Origin: Eubacteriales bacterium | GTDB taxonomy: Bacteria > Bacillota > Clostridia > Lachnospirales > Lachnospiraceae | Assembly (NCBI GenBank): GCA_030525875.1 | Contig: JAUNDV010000006.1 | Coordinates: 30,967-94,966, forward strand | Direction: 5' to 3' | Length of the DNA stretch: 64,000 nt | Part shown: positions 26,693-35,210 of the stretch, piece by piece | Numbering within the stretch: the stretch's first letter is position 1 | Layout of the letters: every line of letters begins with the position of its first letter | Position numbers and translations under genes: made by a program | The notes under the pieces: model-generated | Database searches by the model: none | What the model saw: only the letters and a program-made list of their open reading frames with translations | Told to the model about the DNA's origin: nothing

Positions 26693-27175
26693 TTAGAAAT
26701 TTTTGATTATTTCTTCGACTTTGACCTTTGGGTGAGCCTTTATTGTATCTAGGAAGGCTGATTCAGCTTTTTGAATTACGCCAAGTATAGGTATATCTCC
26801 ATCAAGTAATTCAAGAACCTTCATTTTAAAGTCTGTAGCAAACTCTTCGTGTGGTCCTAGTTCGTCCATAAGTATAACATCAGCCTCGCTTGTATCGCTT
26901 AATATAAGGCTTCCTAAGCGGTTAAAACGCTCGATGCTTTCTTCCTCTGTAAGTCTCATACGATCTTTGCCACAGTAAAAGAGGAGATTGGAAGAATCAG
27001 GCTTTTCATCTGTACCTGCATGCAGTATATGCACAGAATAACTTCCATCGTCATTTAATGTTCTGAGAGTTAGAAATCCTTTAATTCGAAGTTCTGGATT
27101 TTCTCTAAGTATGTTTTTGATACGTGTGCTTTTTCCGCATCCCTTTTCACCAGTAAGAAATAAATGCTTTTTCAT
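26693..27175 (-). CDS. THEP1-type nucleoside-triphosphatase
   Basis: A 160-residue P-loop NTPase of the NTPase_1/THEP1 family: Walker A FLTGEKGCGKST, Walker B ILMDELGPHEEF with the acidic pair, and the family segment KGFLTLR. Members hydrolyse NTPs in vitro, but their biological role is not settled. ATG at 27175 is chosen (AAAGGTAT upstream); a start 16 codons earlier lacks a site. It trails the ABC-transporter ATPase gene on the same strand by about 95 nt, so it may serve the same metal or cofactor process. Confidence 0.85.
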   Translation of the reverse strand: MKKHLFLTGEKGCGKSTRIKNILRENPELRIKGFLTLRTLNDDGSYSVHILHAGTDEKPDSSNLLFYCGKDRMRLTEEESIERFNRLGSLILSDTSEADVILMDELGPHEEFATDFKMKVLELLDGDIPILGVIQKAESAFLDTIKAHPKVKVEEIIKNF

Positions 27176-27269
27176 AATCAGATACCTTTCATTTAAGTTT
27201 TTTCTTTGCGTTTTACTTTGCATTTTACTTTGAGTCGTTACTTTAAGTCTTTTCTTTCATAGAAAAATT

Positions 27270-28067
27270 CTAACTTAATTTACTCGTCTTTTGTACGGGA
27301 AGGCAGATAGTTCGCTTATTCCCATATCTGTCAGTAACGTTTACTACATCTATTTCAATTCCATAGACCATTTTCAGATTATCATTGGTTATTACCTCAT
27401 CTGAGCTTCCAAAGGCTGCAACCTGGCCTTCCTTAAGCAAAAGTGTCTTGTCACCTATAGAGGCAGGATGTTCAGGACTGTGGGTTGACATTATAATGCA
27501 GAAGCCTTTTTTGGCGAGATCTGATATCACGTTTATAAGAAGCTGCTGGTTAGCATAATCCAGACTTGCAGCAGGTTCATCAAGTACCAATATTTTTGAA
27601 GACTGACAAATTGCCCTTGCAATAAGTACGAGTTGTCTCTGTCCACCACTCAGATCCGTATATTTTCTGTCGGCAAGATGTAGAATGTGGAGCAGGTTCA
27701 AGGCATTTTTTGCTGCTTCCATATCCTTACTTCCGGGTGTTTTGAGAGATGAGATAAAGGCTGCACGTCCCATTAATACTACATCCAGAACACTATATGA
27801 AAATGATGGTGTGTGTGACTGCGGAATATAAGCAATAAGATTAGCTCTTTCCCTTTGCGATAGTGAACTTAAATCTTTACCATCAAGCATGATATTTCCG
27901 CTGCTTAGAGGAAGTATTCCTAAAATCATTCTAAACAGGGTTGTCTTGCCACAGCCGTTAGGACCAAGAAGGCAAAGTATCTCTCCTTTATCTGCCTTAC
28001 AGCTTACATTTTTTATTATTTTTTTATGACCATATCCGCCGGATACATTGTTGACCTCTAAAAGCAT
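27270..28067 (-). CDS. Iron-complex/cobalamin-type ABC importer, ATP-binding subunit
   Basis: A 265-residue FecE/BtuD-like ATPase. Walker A is GPNGCGKTT, the signature is DLSGGQRQLV, Walker B ILVLDEPAASLD, and the switch His is in MSTHSPEH. It energises the FecCD-type permease directly upstream on the same strand (3-nt gap). The substrate is not defined by this subunit. Confidence 0.93.
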   Translation of the reverse strand: MLLEVNNVSGGYGHKKIIKNVSCKADKGEILCLLGPNGCGKTTLFRMILGILPLSSGNIMLDGKDLSSLSQRERANLIAYIPQSHTPSFSYSVLDVVLMGRAAFISSLKTPGSKDMEAAKNALNLLHILHLADRKYTDLSGGQRQLVLIARAICQSSKILVLDEPAASLDYANQQLLINVISDLAKKGFCIIMSTHSPEHPASIGDKTLLLKEGQVAAFGSSDEVITNDNLKMVYGIEIDVVNVTDRYGNKRTICLPVQKTSKLS

Positions 28068-28070
28068 AAA

Positions 28071-29102
28071 TTAGTCCTTTCTCTTAATGATAAGGTAAAT
28101 AAAAAATGGAGCGCCTACAATACTTGTAACTACACCTATAGGAAGCTCAAGTGAGAGAATAGATCTGGCTATATCATCCATGAGTACAAGATAAGCAGCA
28201 CCAAGCAAGGCGCTAAGAGGAATTAAACGCTCATAGTTTACACCACAGATAGCTCTTGCCATGTGTGGAATCATAAGGCCGACCCAGCCAATAAGACCTC
28301 CGAGGCATACTGCTGCAGCACTTAACATGGTTGACGCTATAATAAATATAGCTCTGTAAAAACGTATATTTATTCCCATGGTCTGAGCTTCTTCATCGTC
28401 AAGTGTAAGAAGATTTATTTTCCATCTTAACAAAAATATAATAATAAGACCTAGAAGCATGGGAATGAAGCTCCATAGAAAGGCTTCATTATTTGTCTTT
28501 GTAAGACTGCCCATAAGCCAGAATGTAATCTGCTGCAAAACATCATTTGGGTCTGAAATATATTTTATAAGTGTAACACCGGCATTGCATAAAGCCATAA
28601 CCATTGAGCCTGTCAGAACCAGACTTATAATCTGTGAATGAGGAGAATTGCGACTGATAATATATGAAAATAAAACAGCTGCAATACCACCAAGGAAGGC
28701 TGACATCTGGATAGTGAAATTTGAGGATCCAAGAAGTATAGCTAAGGCAGCGCCAAGGCTTGCTCCCGATGAAACACCAAGTATATCAGGAGAAACAAGA
28801 GGATTTCTAAACATACCCTGATAGGTTGAACCTGCTACAGATAAAGAAGCGCCTATGAAACAGGCAGAAAGAATTCGAGGAAGTCTTATATTCCAAAAAA
28901 TAGTAACGGCCTGTTTTTTTATATCGTCAATTTCTATGAAACGTGAGAGAAAGGCCTTAAAGACTTCAGATGGAGAAAGAGGATAATAGCCTATACCAAA
29001 GGATATAATCACGATAGCAAACAAGGCCAGAGTCATAAATACAAAAATATATTTGCTTTTAAAAAATCTATCAAATTTTAATAACTTACTGTTTTTATTC
29101 AT
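28071..29102 (-). CDS. Iron-complex/cobalamin-type ABC importer, permease (FecCD family)
   Basis: A 343-residue membrane protein with about ten helices and the FecCD signatures NIRLPRILSA, GSTYQGMFRNPLVSPDILGVSSGA and GLIGWVGLMIPHMAR. The ATG at 29102 has AAGGTG 6 nt upstream; a GTG at 29111 is less likely. The importer is completed by the divergent lipoprotein gene at 29255, with the shared control region between. Confidence 0.93.
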   Translation of the reverse strand: MNKNSKLLKFDRFFKSKYIFVFMTLALFAIVIISFGIGYYPLSPSEVFKAFLSRFIEIDDIKKQAVTIFWNIRLPRILSACFIGASLSVAGSTYQGMFRNPLVSPDILGVSSGASLGAALAILLGSSNFTIQMSAFLGGIAAVLFSYIISRNSPHSQIISLVLTGSMVMALCNAGVTLIKYISDPNDVLQQITFWLMGSLTKTNNEAFLWSFIPMLLGLIIIFLLRWKINLLTLDDEEAQTMGINIRFYRAIFIIASTMLSAAAVCLGGLIGWVGLMIPHMARAICGVNYERLIPLSALLGAAYLVLMDDIARSILSLELPIGVVTSIVGAPFFIYLIIKRKD

Positions 29103-29111
29103 ATAAATCAC

Positions 29112-29254
29112 CTTAAGACATTTGGGTATACTATTACCTTAATTTTTTTTAGTATACTTGACATATTTTAATATATATGATATTTTGCAAAATGTAAACG
29201 ATATTTAAATAAAAAGATAACGAAATGTTATCTTAAAAGGGAGAGGTAGTAAAA
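29112..29254. promoter_or_regulatory. Divergent control region of the metal-chelate importer
   Basis: TTGACA (29158-29163), 17 nt, TATTTT (29181-29186) points to the lipoprotein gene. A perfect inverted repeat GTATACTA (29126-29133)/TAGTATAC (29150-29157) abuts that -35 and spans the likely promoter for the minus-strand genes, so one regulator could control both. A hairpin AAGATAAC/GTTATCTT (29214-29221, 29227-29234) lies in the 5' UTR just before the AAAAGGGAGAGG ribosome site. Confidence 0.6.
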
Positions 29255-30478
29255 ATGAAAAAAAATATGTCTAAGTTTATGGCGGTGTTAATGGCTGCAT
29301 CCCTGCTTACAGCATCAATAGCAGGATGTTCAGCAAAAAATGAAACAGCAGGTAAAAATGAAGAAACAGTTACAGAAGCAGTAGCTTCAGAAGAAAAAGC
29401 TTCAGTTTCCGAATCTGGAGAAGCTGAAACAAAAGATGCTGAAGCAGAAGAAGCAGAAACAGAAGCTGAGAAAAAAGCAGAAGCTACTACTGGTGAAACT
29501 TTAGAAATAACAGATATGTCAGGAAGAAAGATGGATATTCCAGTAGAAATTGACTCTGTATTTTCAACAGGCGCTGTTGCAGCGATTTACCTTTATACTC
29601 TTGCACCAGATAAGCTTCTGGGATGGAATTACCAGTTAAATGATTTGGAAAAAAGCGTAATTTTAGAGGAGTATCATGACCTTCCTAATTTTGGTCAGAA
29701 TGATGCAATTAACTTTGAAGCGGTAATAGCTGCTGAGCCAGATATAGCACTCATGGTAGGAAAATTAAATGATGCAACTAAGGATAAGGCAGACAAGATG
29801 TCTGACAGTCTTGGCGTTCCTGTCGTAGTTGTAGACAGCGATTTTGAAAAATCTGCTGATGTATACAGATTCCTTGGCGGACTTCTTGGAGAAGAAGAAC
29901 AGGCTGAGAAACTTGCAGCATATACAGATAAGGCATTCAAGGATATAGAAGACATGAAGCTTGAAGAGGGTGAAGCTGTAAGAGTTTATTATGGAAATGG
30001 AGAAGATTCTCTTGAGACACCTCCAAAGGGTTCAGAGCATGGCAGAATCTTTGATATCGTAAAGGCTGAAAATGTAGCAGACCTTGAAGTAGGAGATGGT
30101 TCAAGAATACAGATCTCAGCAGAGCAGCTTTTAGCATGGAATCCTGATGTCATAATATTAAATGGAGAACCAAAGAAAGATATAAGCGGAAAGAGTGCGG
30201 CAGAAAAGTTTAAGGCAGATCCTGTATTTGCAGAGCTGGATGCTGTTAAAAATGATACAGTATATGGATCACCAAATGCTCCATTCAGCTGGTTAGACAG
30301 ACCTTCAGGACCAAACCGTATTGTTGGTTTGAGATGGCTTCAGAGCAAGCTTTATCCTGATAAGGTAAATTATAATTTAGATGAAGAAGTAAAGACCTTC
30401 TTTGAGCTTTTCTATCATGTAGAGCTTTCAGATGAAGACCTTGTAAAAATATATAATGGCGAAATGTTAACAAAATAA
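29255..30478 (+). CDS. Metal-chelate ABC importer, substrate-binding lipoprotein
   Basis: A 407-residue class III binding protein. A lipoprotein signal with Cys25 (IAGC) anchors it to the membrane. Residues ~27-82 are an Ala/Glu-rich linker, and the periplasmic-binding-protein domain follows (ITDMSGRKMDIP, FEAVIAAEPDIAL, AWNPDVIILNG). A C-terminal stretch with NAPFSWLDRPSG would line the binding cleft. Cargo could be an iron complex, heme, cobalamin or an oxyanion such as molybdate, which also uses this importer class; I cannot decide. It is divergent from the permease and ATPase genes. Confidence 0.87.
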   Translation: MKKNMSKFMAVLMAASLLTASIAGCSAKNETAGKNEETVTEAVASEEKASVSESGEAETKDAEAEEAETEAEKKAEATTGETLEITDMSGRKMDIPVEIDSVFSTGAVAAIYLYTLAPDKLLGWNYQLNDLEKSVILEEYHDLPNFGQNDAINFEAVIAAEPDIALMVGKLNDATKDKADKMSDSLGVPVVVVDSDFEKSADVYRFLGGLLGEEEQAEKLAAYTDKAFKDIEDMKLEEGEAVRVYYGNGEDSLETPPKGSEHGRIFDIVKAENVADLEVGDGSRIQISAEQLLAWNPDVIILNGEPKKDISGKSAAEKFKADPVFAELDAVKNDTVYGSPNAPFSWLDRPSGPNRIVGLRWLQSKLYPDKVNYNLDEEVKTFFELFYHVELSDEDLVKIYNGEMLTK

Positions 30479-30484
30479 TATTAG

Positions 30485-30535
30485 AAAGCTGTAGCTTTGA
30501 TTGAGTTTAAATCATTAAAGTTACAGCTTTTTGAC
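30485..30535 (+). terminator. Terminator of the binding-protein gene
   Basis: AAAGCTGTA (30485-30493) pairs with TACAGCTTT (30522-30530), with a partly pairing interior (CTTTGATT with AATCATTAAAG), then TTT. It isolates the importer gene from the dehydratase cluster. Confidence 0.75.
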
Positions 30536-30769
30536 TGTATTTAAATATAAAGTATTTACATTTATGTATAATTTTGATAATATATGTCTGAAGTTAGTTA
30601 GTATTTTAACAAAACTGTTATTTTATTAACATCAACTGGTATACAAGAACACAAACGAAGAGCAGATAAACATGCTAGATTTCCAGTTTTTTTTATGGAA
30701 AATAGCATTCTCTTTTTTTGTGATATTACATAAATATTACATAGTTTAATCATTACTAAAGGGGTAAAT
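30536..30769 (+). promoter_or_regulatory. Control region of the 2-hydroxyacyl-CoA dehydratase cluster
   Basis: No protein gene is supported here. A promoter candidate is TTTACA (30555-30560), 17 nt, TAATAT (30578-30583), giving a leader near 180 nt. CTGGTATACAAG (30635-30647 region, core GTATAC at 30639-30644) is a near-palindrome resembling FadR/FCD-type GntR operators. Two direct ATTACAT copies (30725-30731 and 30736-30742, one helical turn apart) lie just before the ribosome site AAAGGGG; the first extends to ATTACATAAA, which recurs upstream of the CoA-transferase gene. Confidence 0.45.
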
Positions 30770-31546
30770 ATGTATATATTAGGAATTGATATAGGATCTA
30801 CAACTTCAAAAGCTGTCATCATGAATGACAAGAAAGAAATAGTAGCTTCATCTATAGTTGTTGCTACAGTTGGAACAGATGGTGTTTCACTTGCTCTTGA
30901 AGAGGTTCTTAATCAAAGTGGATTAAATGCTTCTGATATAAGCTGTACTGTTGCCACTGGCTATGGCCGTCAGACTTATGAAGGTGCTGATTATCAGGTA
31001 AGTGAATTGAGCTGCCATGCATTAGGTGTTAATTATATTTTTCCTGATGCAAGAACTGTCATTGATATCGGAGGACAGGATGCAAAGGTTCTTTCACTTA
31101 ATGAAAGCGGACGTATGGTCAACTTTATCATGAATGATAAATGTGCCGCAGGTACAGGAAGGTTTCTTGATGTTATGGCCAATATATTAAAGCTTGATAT
31201 TTCAGAGCTTGAGTCTGAGGCAAGGAAGGCTGCAAAACCTGCAAGCATTTCAAGTACTTGCACAGTTTTTGCTGAGTCAGAGGTTATATCCCAGCTTGCT
31301 GCAGGAACTTCGATTCCTGATCTTGTAGCAGGTATATGCCAGTCAGTTGCAACAAGGGTTGCTTCTCAGGCAAAGAGAATAGGAGTCAAGGAACGCGTAT
31401 GTATGAGCGGCGGAGTTGCTAAAAATGGTGGAGTAAGGGATGCTCTTTCAAAGGAACTTGGCGTTGAGATTGCATACAGCGATAAGGCACAGCTCATGGG
31501 TGCATTGGGAGCTGCTCTCTATGCATTTGATAAGATAAATAAATAA
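30770..31546 (+). CDS. hadI: 2-hydroxyacyl-CoA dehydratase activator (HadI/FldI type)
   Basis: ATP-driven one-electron injector for the dehydratase. The 258-residue protein is of the ASKHA/BadF family: phosphate loops GIDIGSTTSKAV and DIGGQDAKV, and Cys125 (NDKCAAGTGRF) and Cys164 (SSTCTVFAES), one from each subunit, which in a homodimer hold a single [4Fe-4S] cluster. Both positions match the known activators. It starts the cluster, 45 nt before the dehydratase alpha gene. The dehydratase is inactive without it. Reduced ferredoxin or flavodoxin is the expected donor. Confidence 0.94.
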   Translation: MYILGIDIGSTTSKAVIMNDKKEIVASSIVVATVGTDGVSLALEEVLNQSGLNASDISCTVATGYGRQTYEGADYQVSELSCHALGVNYIFPDARTVIDIGGQDAKVLSLNESGRMVNFIMNDKCAAGTGRFLDVMANILKLDISELESEARKAAKPASISSTCTVFAESEVISQLAAGTSIPDLVAGICQSVATRVASQAKRIGVKERVCMSGGVAKNGGVRDALSKELGVEIAYSDKAQLMGALGAALYAFDKINK

Positions 31547-31590
31547 TAATTTTTTTAAATCATCATGAGATAAAAAAAGGAGGTTTTGTC

Positions 31591-32826
31591 ATGGGTGAAG
31601 AAGTTAAAAAAAGCAGACCGGCACCTGATCCAAATTCAGCTAAGTTCAAATTAGGTTCAATTGCTGCAAAGGCTTATAGTGACTGTATTGAGGCAAAGGC
31701 CAGAGGAGAAATGGTCGGATGGTGTGCAAGTAACTTCCCAGTAGAAATTCCGGAGACCTTAGGATTATATGTATGTTATCCTGAGAACCAGGCCGCCGGT
31801 ATTGCTGCAAGAGGCGGCGGAGAGAGACTGTGTAATGTCAGTGAGGCTGAGGGATATTCAAATGATATCTGTGCTTACGCAAGAATTTCTCTTGCATATG
31901 CAAAATTAGGTCAGGCTCCAGAGCAGGATATGCCACTTCCAGATTTTGTATTATGCTGTAACAATATTTGTAACTGTATGATCAAGTGGTATGAGAACCT
32001 TGCAAGAGATCTCAACATTCCAATGATTATGATAGATATTCCATTCAATCCTGACTATGAAGTATCTGATGCAGAGGTTGAGTATATCAAGGCCCAGTTC
32101 TGGGATGCTATTCACCAGCTTGAAGAAATCACAGGCAAGAAGTGGAGTGATGAAAGATTCAAGGAGGTTATGGAGATTTCAGGTAAGGCAAGCCGTATGT
32201 GGATCGAGGCTACATCACAGGCTAAGTATGTACCATCTCCATTTAACGGATTCGATCTTCTTAACCACATGGCAGTAATGGTTACTGCAAGAGGTAAGGA
32301 AGCCGCAGCGGATGCTATGGAAACTCTTCTTAAGGAGTACATTGACAATCATGAGAAAGGTGTTTCAACCTTCCGTGCAGAGGAAAAATACCGTATCATG
32401 TTTGAGGGAATCGCTTGCTGGCCATGGTTAAGGGCAACCTCTACAGGACTTAAGAGCAGAGGCATCAACATGGTTACAACTATTTATGCTGATGCATTTG
32501 GATTTATATATGATGATTTTGACGGAATGTGCCGCAGATATGCAAGCGTTCCTAACTGTATGAACCTCGAGAAGGCAAGAGATAAGCGTATCAAGCTTTG
32601 CAAGGCTGACAGCGTTGAAGGACTTTTAGTTCATACAAACCGTTCATGTAAGCTTTGGTCAGGATTCATGCCTGAGATGAGCCGTCAGATCGGTGAGGCT
32701 TGTGGTATTCCTGTTGTTTCATTTGATGGAGACCAGGCAGACCCAAGAAACTTCTCTGAAGCTCAGTATGATACAAGAGTTCAGGGACTTATGGAAATTA
32801 TGGAAGCAAACAAGGGAGGTAACTAA
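31591..32826 (+). CDS. hadB: 2-hydroxyacyl-CoA dehydratase, alpha subunit
   Basis: One of two related subunits that remove water from (R)-2-hydroxyacyl-CoA through a ketyl radical, each with a [4Fe-4S] cluster. The 411-residue product belongs to the HgdA/HadB/FldB family. Candidate cluster Cys are Cys45 (VGWCASN), Cys81 (GERLCNVSE) and the CCNNICNC segment at 122-129. AAAAAGGAGG precedes the start; the beta gene follows after 2 nt. Codon choice is that of a highly expressed gene. Substrate could be aryl-lactyl-, 2-hydroxyisocaproyl-, lactyl- or 2-hydroxyglutaryl-CoA; the CoA-transferase and reductase partners disfavour 2-hydroxyglutarate. Confidence 0.92.
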   Translation: MGEEVKKSRPAPDPNSAKFKLGSIAAKAYSDCIEAKARGEMVGWCASNFPVEIPETLGLYVCYPENQAAGIAARGGGERLCNVSEAEGYSNDICAYARISLAYAKLGQAPEQDMPLPDFVLCCNNICNCMIKWYENLARDLNIPMIMIDIPFNPDYEVSDAEVEYIKAQFWDAIHQLEEITGKKWSDERFKEVMEISGKASRMWIEATSQAKYVPSPFNGFDLLNHMAVMVTARGKEAAADAMETLLKEYIDNHEKGVSTFRAEEKYRIMFEGIACWPWLRATSTGLKSRGINMVTTIYADAFGFIYDDFDGMCRRYASVPNCMNLEKARDKRIKLCKADSVEGLLVHTNRSCKLWSGFMPEMSRQIGEACGIPVVSFDGDQADPRNFSEAQYDTRVQGLMEIMEANKGGN

Positions 32827-32828
32827 AA

Positions 32829-33944
32829 ATGGCAGTAAAAGAAGAATTATTGGCACAGCTTCATGAAGTTGCTTCAAACCCAAGAAAACAGCTTGATTCA
32901 TATCTTGCCCAAGGCAAAAAAGTAGTAGCAGTTGCTCCTGTTTACACACCTATGGAGCTTATCCATTCAATGGGACTTGTTCCAATGGGCGTATGGGGCG
33001 CTGATGTAGAGATTAATGAAGCTAAGAAATATTTTCCAGCATTTATCTGCTCAATAATGCAGACAATATTAGAGCTTGGTATCAAGGGTGAGTATGACGG
33101 AGTATCAGCAATCGTTATTCCTTCATTATGTGATTCACTTAAGGCTATCGGACAGAACTGGAAATATGCAGTTAAGGATATTCCATTCATACCTATGACA
33201 TATCCTCAGAACAGAAAGCCTGAGTACGGCATCAAGTTCACAAAGGCAGGATATGAGAGAGTAATCAATGATCTTACAATTGCTACAGGACAGCATTATT
33301 CAGAGTTTGCTTTAGCTGAATCAAACAAGATTTATAACGAACACAATGCAGTTATGAGAGAATTTGCAGAGGTTGCAGCTACAGCAGAGCTCACAGCAGC
33401 TGAGAGAAGTGATGTATATAAGTCAGCATGGTTTATGCTTCCTGAGGAGCATACAGAAATAGTTAAAAAATTAATCGAGGAGCTTAAGCAGGGGCCTAAG
33501 GCAGAGGGCAAGGTAAGAGTTCTTGTATCAGGAATACTTGCAGATTCACCAAGTCTTCTCAATATCTTCGATGAGAACGGCATCAAGGTTGTATTTGATG
33601 ACGTAGCAGCAGAGTCAAGACAGTATCGCACAGATGTACCAGAAATGGAAAATCCTCTGGATGCTCTTGCTCATAAGTTTGCTGATATGGATAATTGTAC
33701 TCTTCTTTATGACCCTAAGAAGTCAAGAGTTGAATATATCATTGAACAGGCTAAGAACCACAATGCAGACGGCGTTATCGTTCTTATGACCAAGTTCTGT
33801 GATCCAGAGGAGTTCGATTACGTTCCAATTAAGCGTGCATGTGAAGCAGCTGGAATCCCTCATTTAAATATTGAGGTTGACCGCCAGATGGTTAACTATG
33901 AGCAGGCTAAGACAATGATTCAGGCATTTAAAGAAATGTTCTAA
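32829..33944 (+). CDS. hadC: 2-hydroxyacyl-CoA dehydratase, beta subunit
   Basis: Partner subunit of 371 residues (HgdB/HadC/FldC family). Likely cluster ligands are Cys74 (AFICSIMQ), Cys101 (PSLCDSLK) and a Cys near 310 (KFCDPEEFDY). The C-terminal segment HLNIEVDRQ is characteristic. It is translationally linked with the alpha gene (2-nt gap, GGAGGTAAC spanning the stop) and followed after 28 nt by a membrane carrier. Strong codon bias, as for the alpha subunit. Confidence 0.92.
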   Translation: MAVKEELLAQLHEVASNPRKQLDSYLAQGKKVVAVAPVYTPMELIHSMGLVPMGVWGADVEINEAKKYFPAFICSIMQTILELGIKGEYDGVSAIVIPSLCDSLKAIGQNWKYAVKDIPFIPMTYPQNRKPEYGIKFTKAGYERVINDLTIATGQHYSEFALAESNKIYNEHNAVMREFAEVAATAELTAAERSDVYKSAWFMLPEEHTEIVKKLIEELKQGPKAEGKVRVLVSGILADSPSLLNIFDENGIKVVFDDVAAESRQYRTDVPEMENPLDALAHKFADMDNCTLLYDPKKSRVEYIIEQAKNHNADGVIVLMTKFCDPEEFDYVPIKRACEAAGIPHLNIEVDRQMVNYEQAKTMIQAFKEMF

Positions 33945-33972
33945 ATAAATAACATCCTAGGGGGAATGTCAA

Positions 33973-35094
33973 ATGAAAAATAAGGAAAGAATGTCAATAA
34001 TAGTTGGTGTTGCCTTTGTATGGTTCACCACACAGTTTGGTGGTGGATTTGCATCTGGAAACCAGTTAAGACAGTATTTTGTACAGTTTGGTGTTTGGGC
34101 TTTCATAACATGTATCATGGCTCAGTGTATAGGTGCTTTCTACCAGTGGTATGGTTTAAAGTATGCCAAGAAGCACAATGTATATGATTACAAGAGCTTC
34201 AATGACAGCTTCTACGGCAAGTATTCACCGATTTTCTCTAACCTTTATGAGCTGGTTTATATTGTAACTATCTGTGTTGCTCCTGCAGCTGCATTTGCAA
34301 CAGGTGTTAGTACAATGGAAAGTGCTTTTGGTATCAACCATTGGATTGGTACAGCATTTGTAGGTGTATTCATTTTCATCGTTGCTGTTTATGGTACTAA
34401 CGTTGTTCGTAAGGTTGCTTCAACCTTATCTATTCTGATTGTTGTGGGATTATTCTTAGTTTATATCCCTAACATTTTTGTACAGTGGGATAGTATTTCA
34501 GCAAATATTTCAGCAAGCCTTGCAAACCCAGCACCTTTTGGAAAGGCAGTTTGGACAGGTATAGTTTATGCTGCATTCCAGTTAGGTTCAATTGGTCTTT
34601 TATTCCAGCATGCTAAGCCATTCGAGAGTCCTGACGATGCTAAGTCATCTATGATCTGGGGACTTGGTGTTAACAGTATTATCTGTCTCATGGCAGTACT
34701 TGGACTTATGGCTATTACAAATGATCCAGACTTTGCAACAGCAAGCATTCCTCTTTTAATTCTTGTTAATAAGGGTGTTGCTCCAGACTTATTAAGACCT
34801 ATTATCTCAATCCTTATTGTACTTGGATCAGTTTCAACTGCAGTTAACATGATTGCAGGTATGTCAAACCGTGTATGTAAGGCAATGGATAAGTCATTCG
34901 ATCCAGAAGCTAAGCCAGGAAGAAATGTTATTATCGTTACATTTGTATGTACCTTAGTTGCATTCCTTATCGCACAGCTTGGACTTAACAATATTGTTTC
35001 AATTGGATACAAGTATCTTGGATACCTTACAATCCCAGTAATCATGATTCCTTATGTAGTTCATATGATTGCAACAAAGTTTGATACAAAGTAA
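33973..35094 (+). CDS. YkvI-family membrane transporter in dehydratase cluster
   Basis: A 373-residue integral membrane protein with about ten helices. It opens GVAFVWFTTQFGGGFASG, the conserved first-helix signature of YkvI-like proteins, a branch of the amino acid-polyamine-organocation (LeuT-fold) carriers. Family substrates are essentially uncharacterised. Its place between the dehydratase and the CoA-transferase, with the same codon bias, suggests it imports the amino or hydroxy acid used by the pathway or exports the reduced acid. That role is inference from context. Confidence 0.8.
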   Translation: MKNKERMSIIVGVAFVWFTTQFGGGFASGNQLRQYFVQFGVWAFITCIMAQCIGAFYQWYGLKYAKKHNVYDYKSFNDSFYGKYSPIFSNLYELVYIVTICVAPAAAFATGVSTMESAFGINHWIGTAFVGVFIFIVAVYGTNVVRKVASTLSILIVVGLFLVYIPNIFVQWDSISANISASLANPAPFGKAVWTGIVYAAFQLGSIGLLFQHAKPFESPDDAKSSMIWGLGVNSIICLMAVLGLMAITNDPDFATASIPLLILVNKGVAPDLLRPIISILIVLGSVSTAVNMIAGMSNRVCKAMDKSFDPEAKPGRNVIIVTFVCTLVAFLIAQLGLNNIVSIGYKYLGYLTIPVIMIPYVVHMIATKFDTK

Positions 35095-35114
35095 TTAATT
35101 TAAACATTTTATTT

Positions 35115-35177
35115 ATCTAAGTCGGAGTTATGCTCCGGCTTAGATACAAATTACATAAAATATCAAAATGTAATTTG
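35115..35177 (+). promoter_or_regulatory. Hairpin plus 10-bp inverted repeat upstream of CoA-transferase gene
   Basis: ATCTAAGTCGGAG (35115-35127) pairs with CTCCGGCTTAGAT (35133-35145), with a single G-T pair and a 5-nt loop, but no U-run follows. Right after it, CAAATTACAT (35147-35156) and ATGTAATTTG (35168-35177) form a perfect inverted repeat with an 11-nt spacer. The left arm continues as ATTACATAAA, shared with the region before hadI. This looks like an operator at a second transcription start within the cluster, or a boundary between two units. Confidence 0.5.
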
Positions 35178-35210
35178 AAAAGTTACTAATATAGTAAAGG
35201 AGATAAAGAA

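Noticed and set aside
31591-33944. Dehydratase as 2-hydroxyglutaryl-CoA or benzoyl-CoA reductase subunits
   Set aside because: Two-subunit dehydratase with separate HadI activator, family III CoA-transferase and acyl-CoA dehydrogenase/Etf partners fits Had/Fld-type pathways; no glutaconyl-CoA decarboxylase or benzoyl-CoA reductase extra subunits are present.
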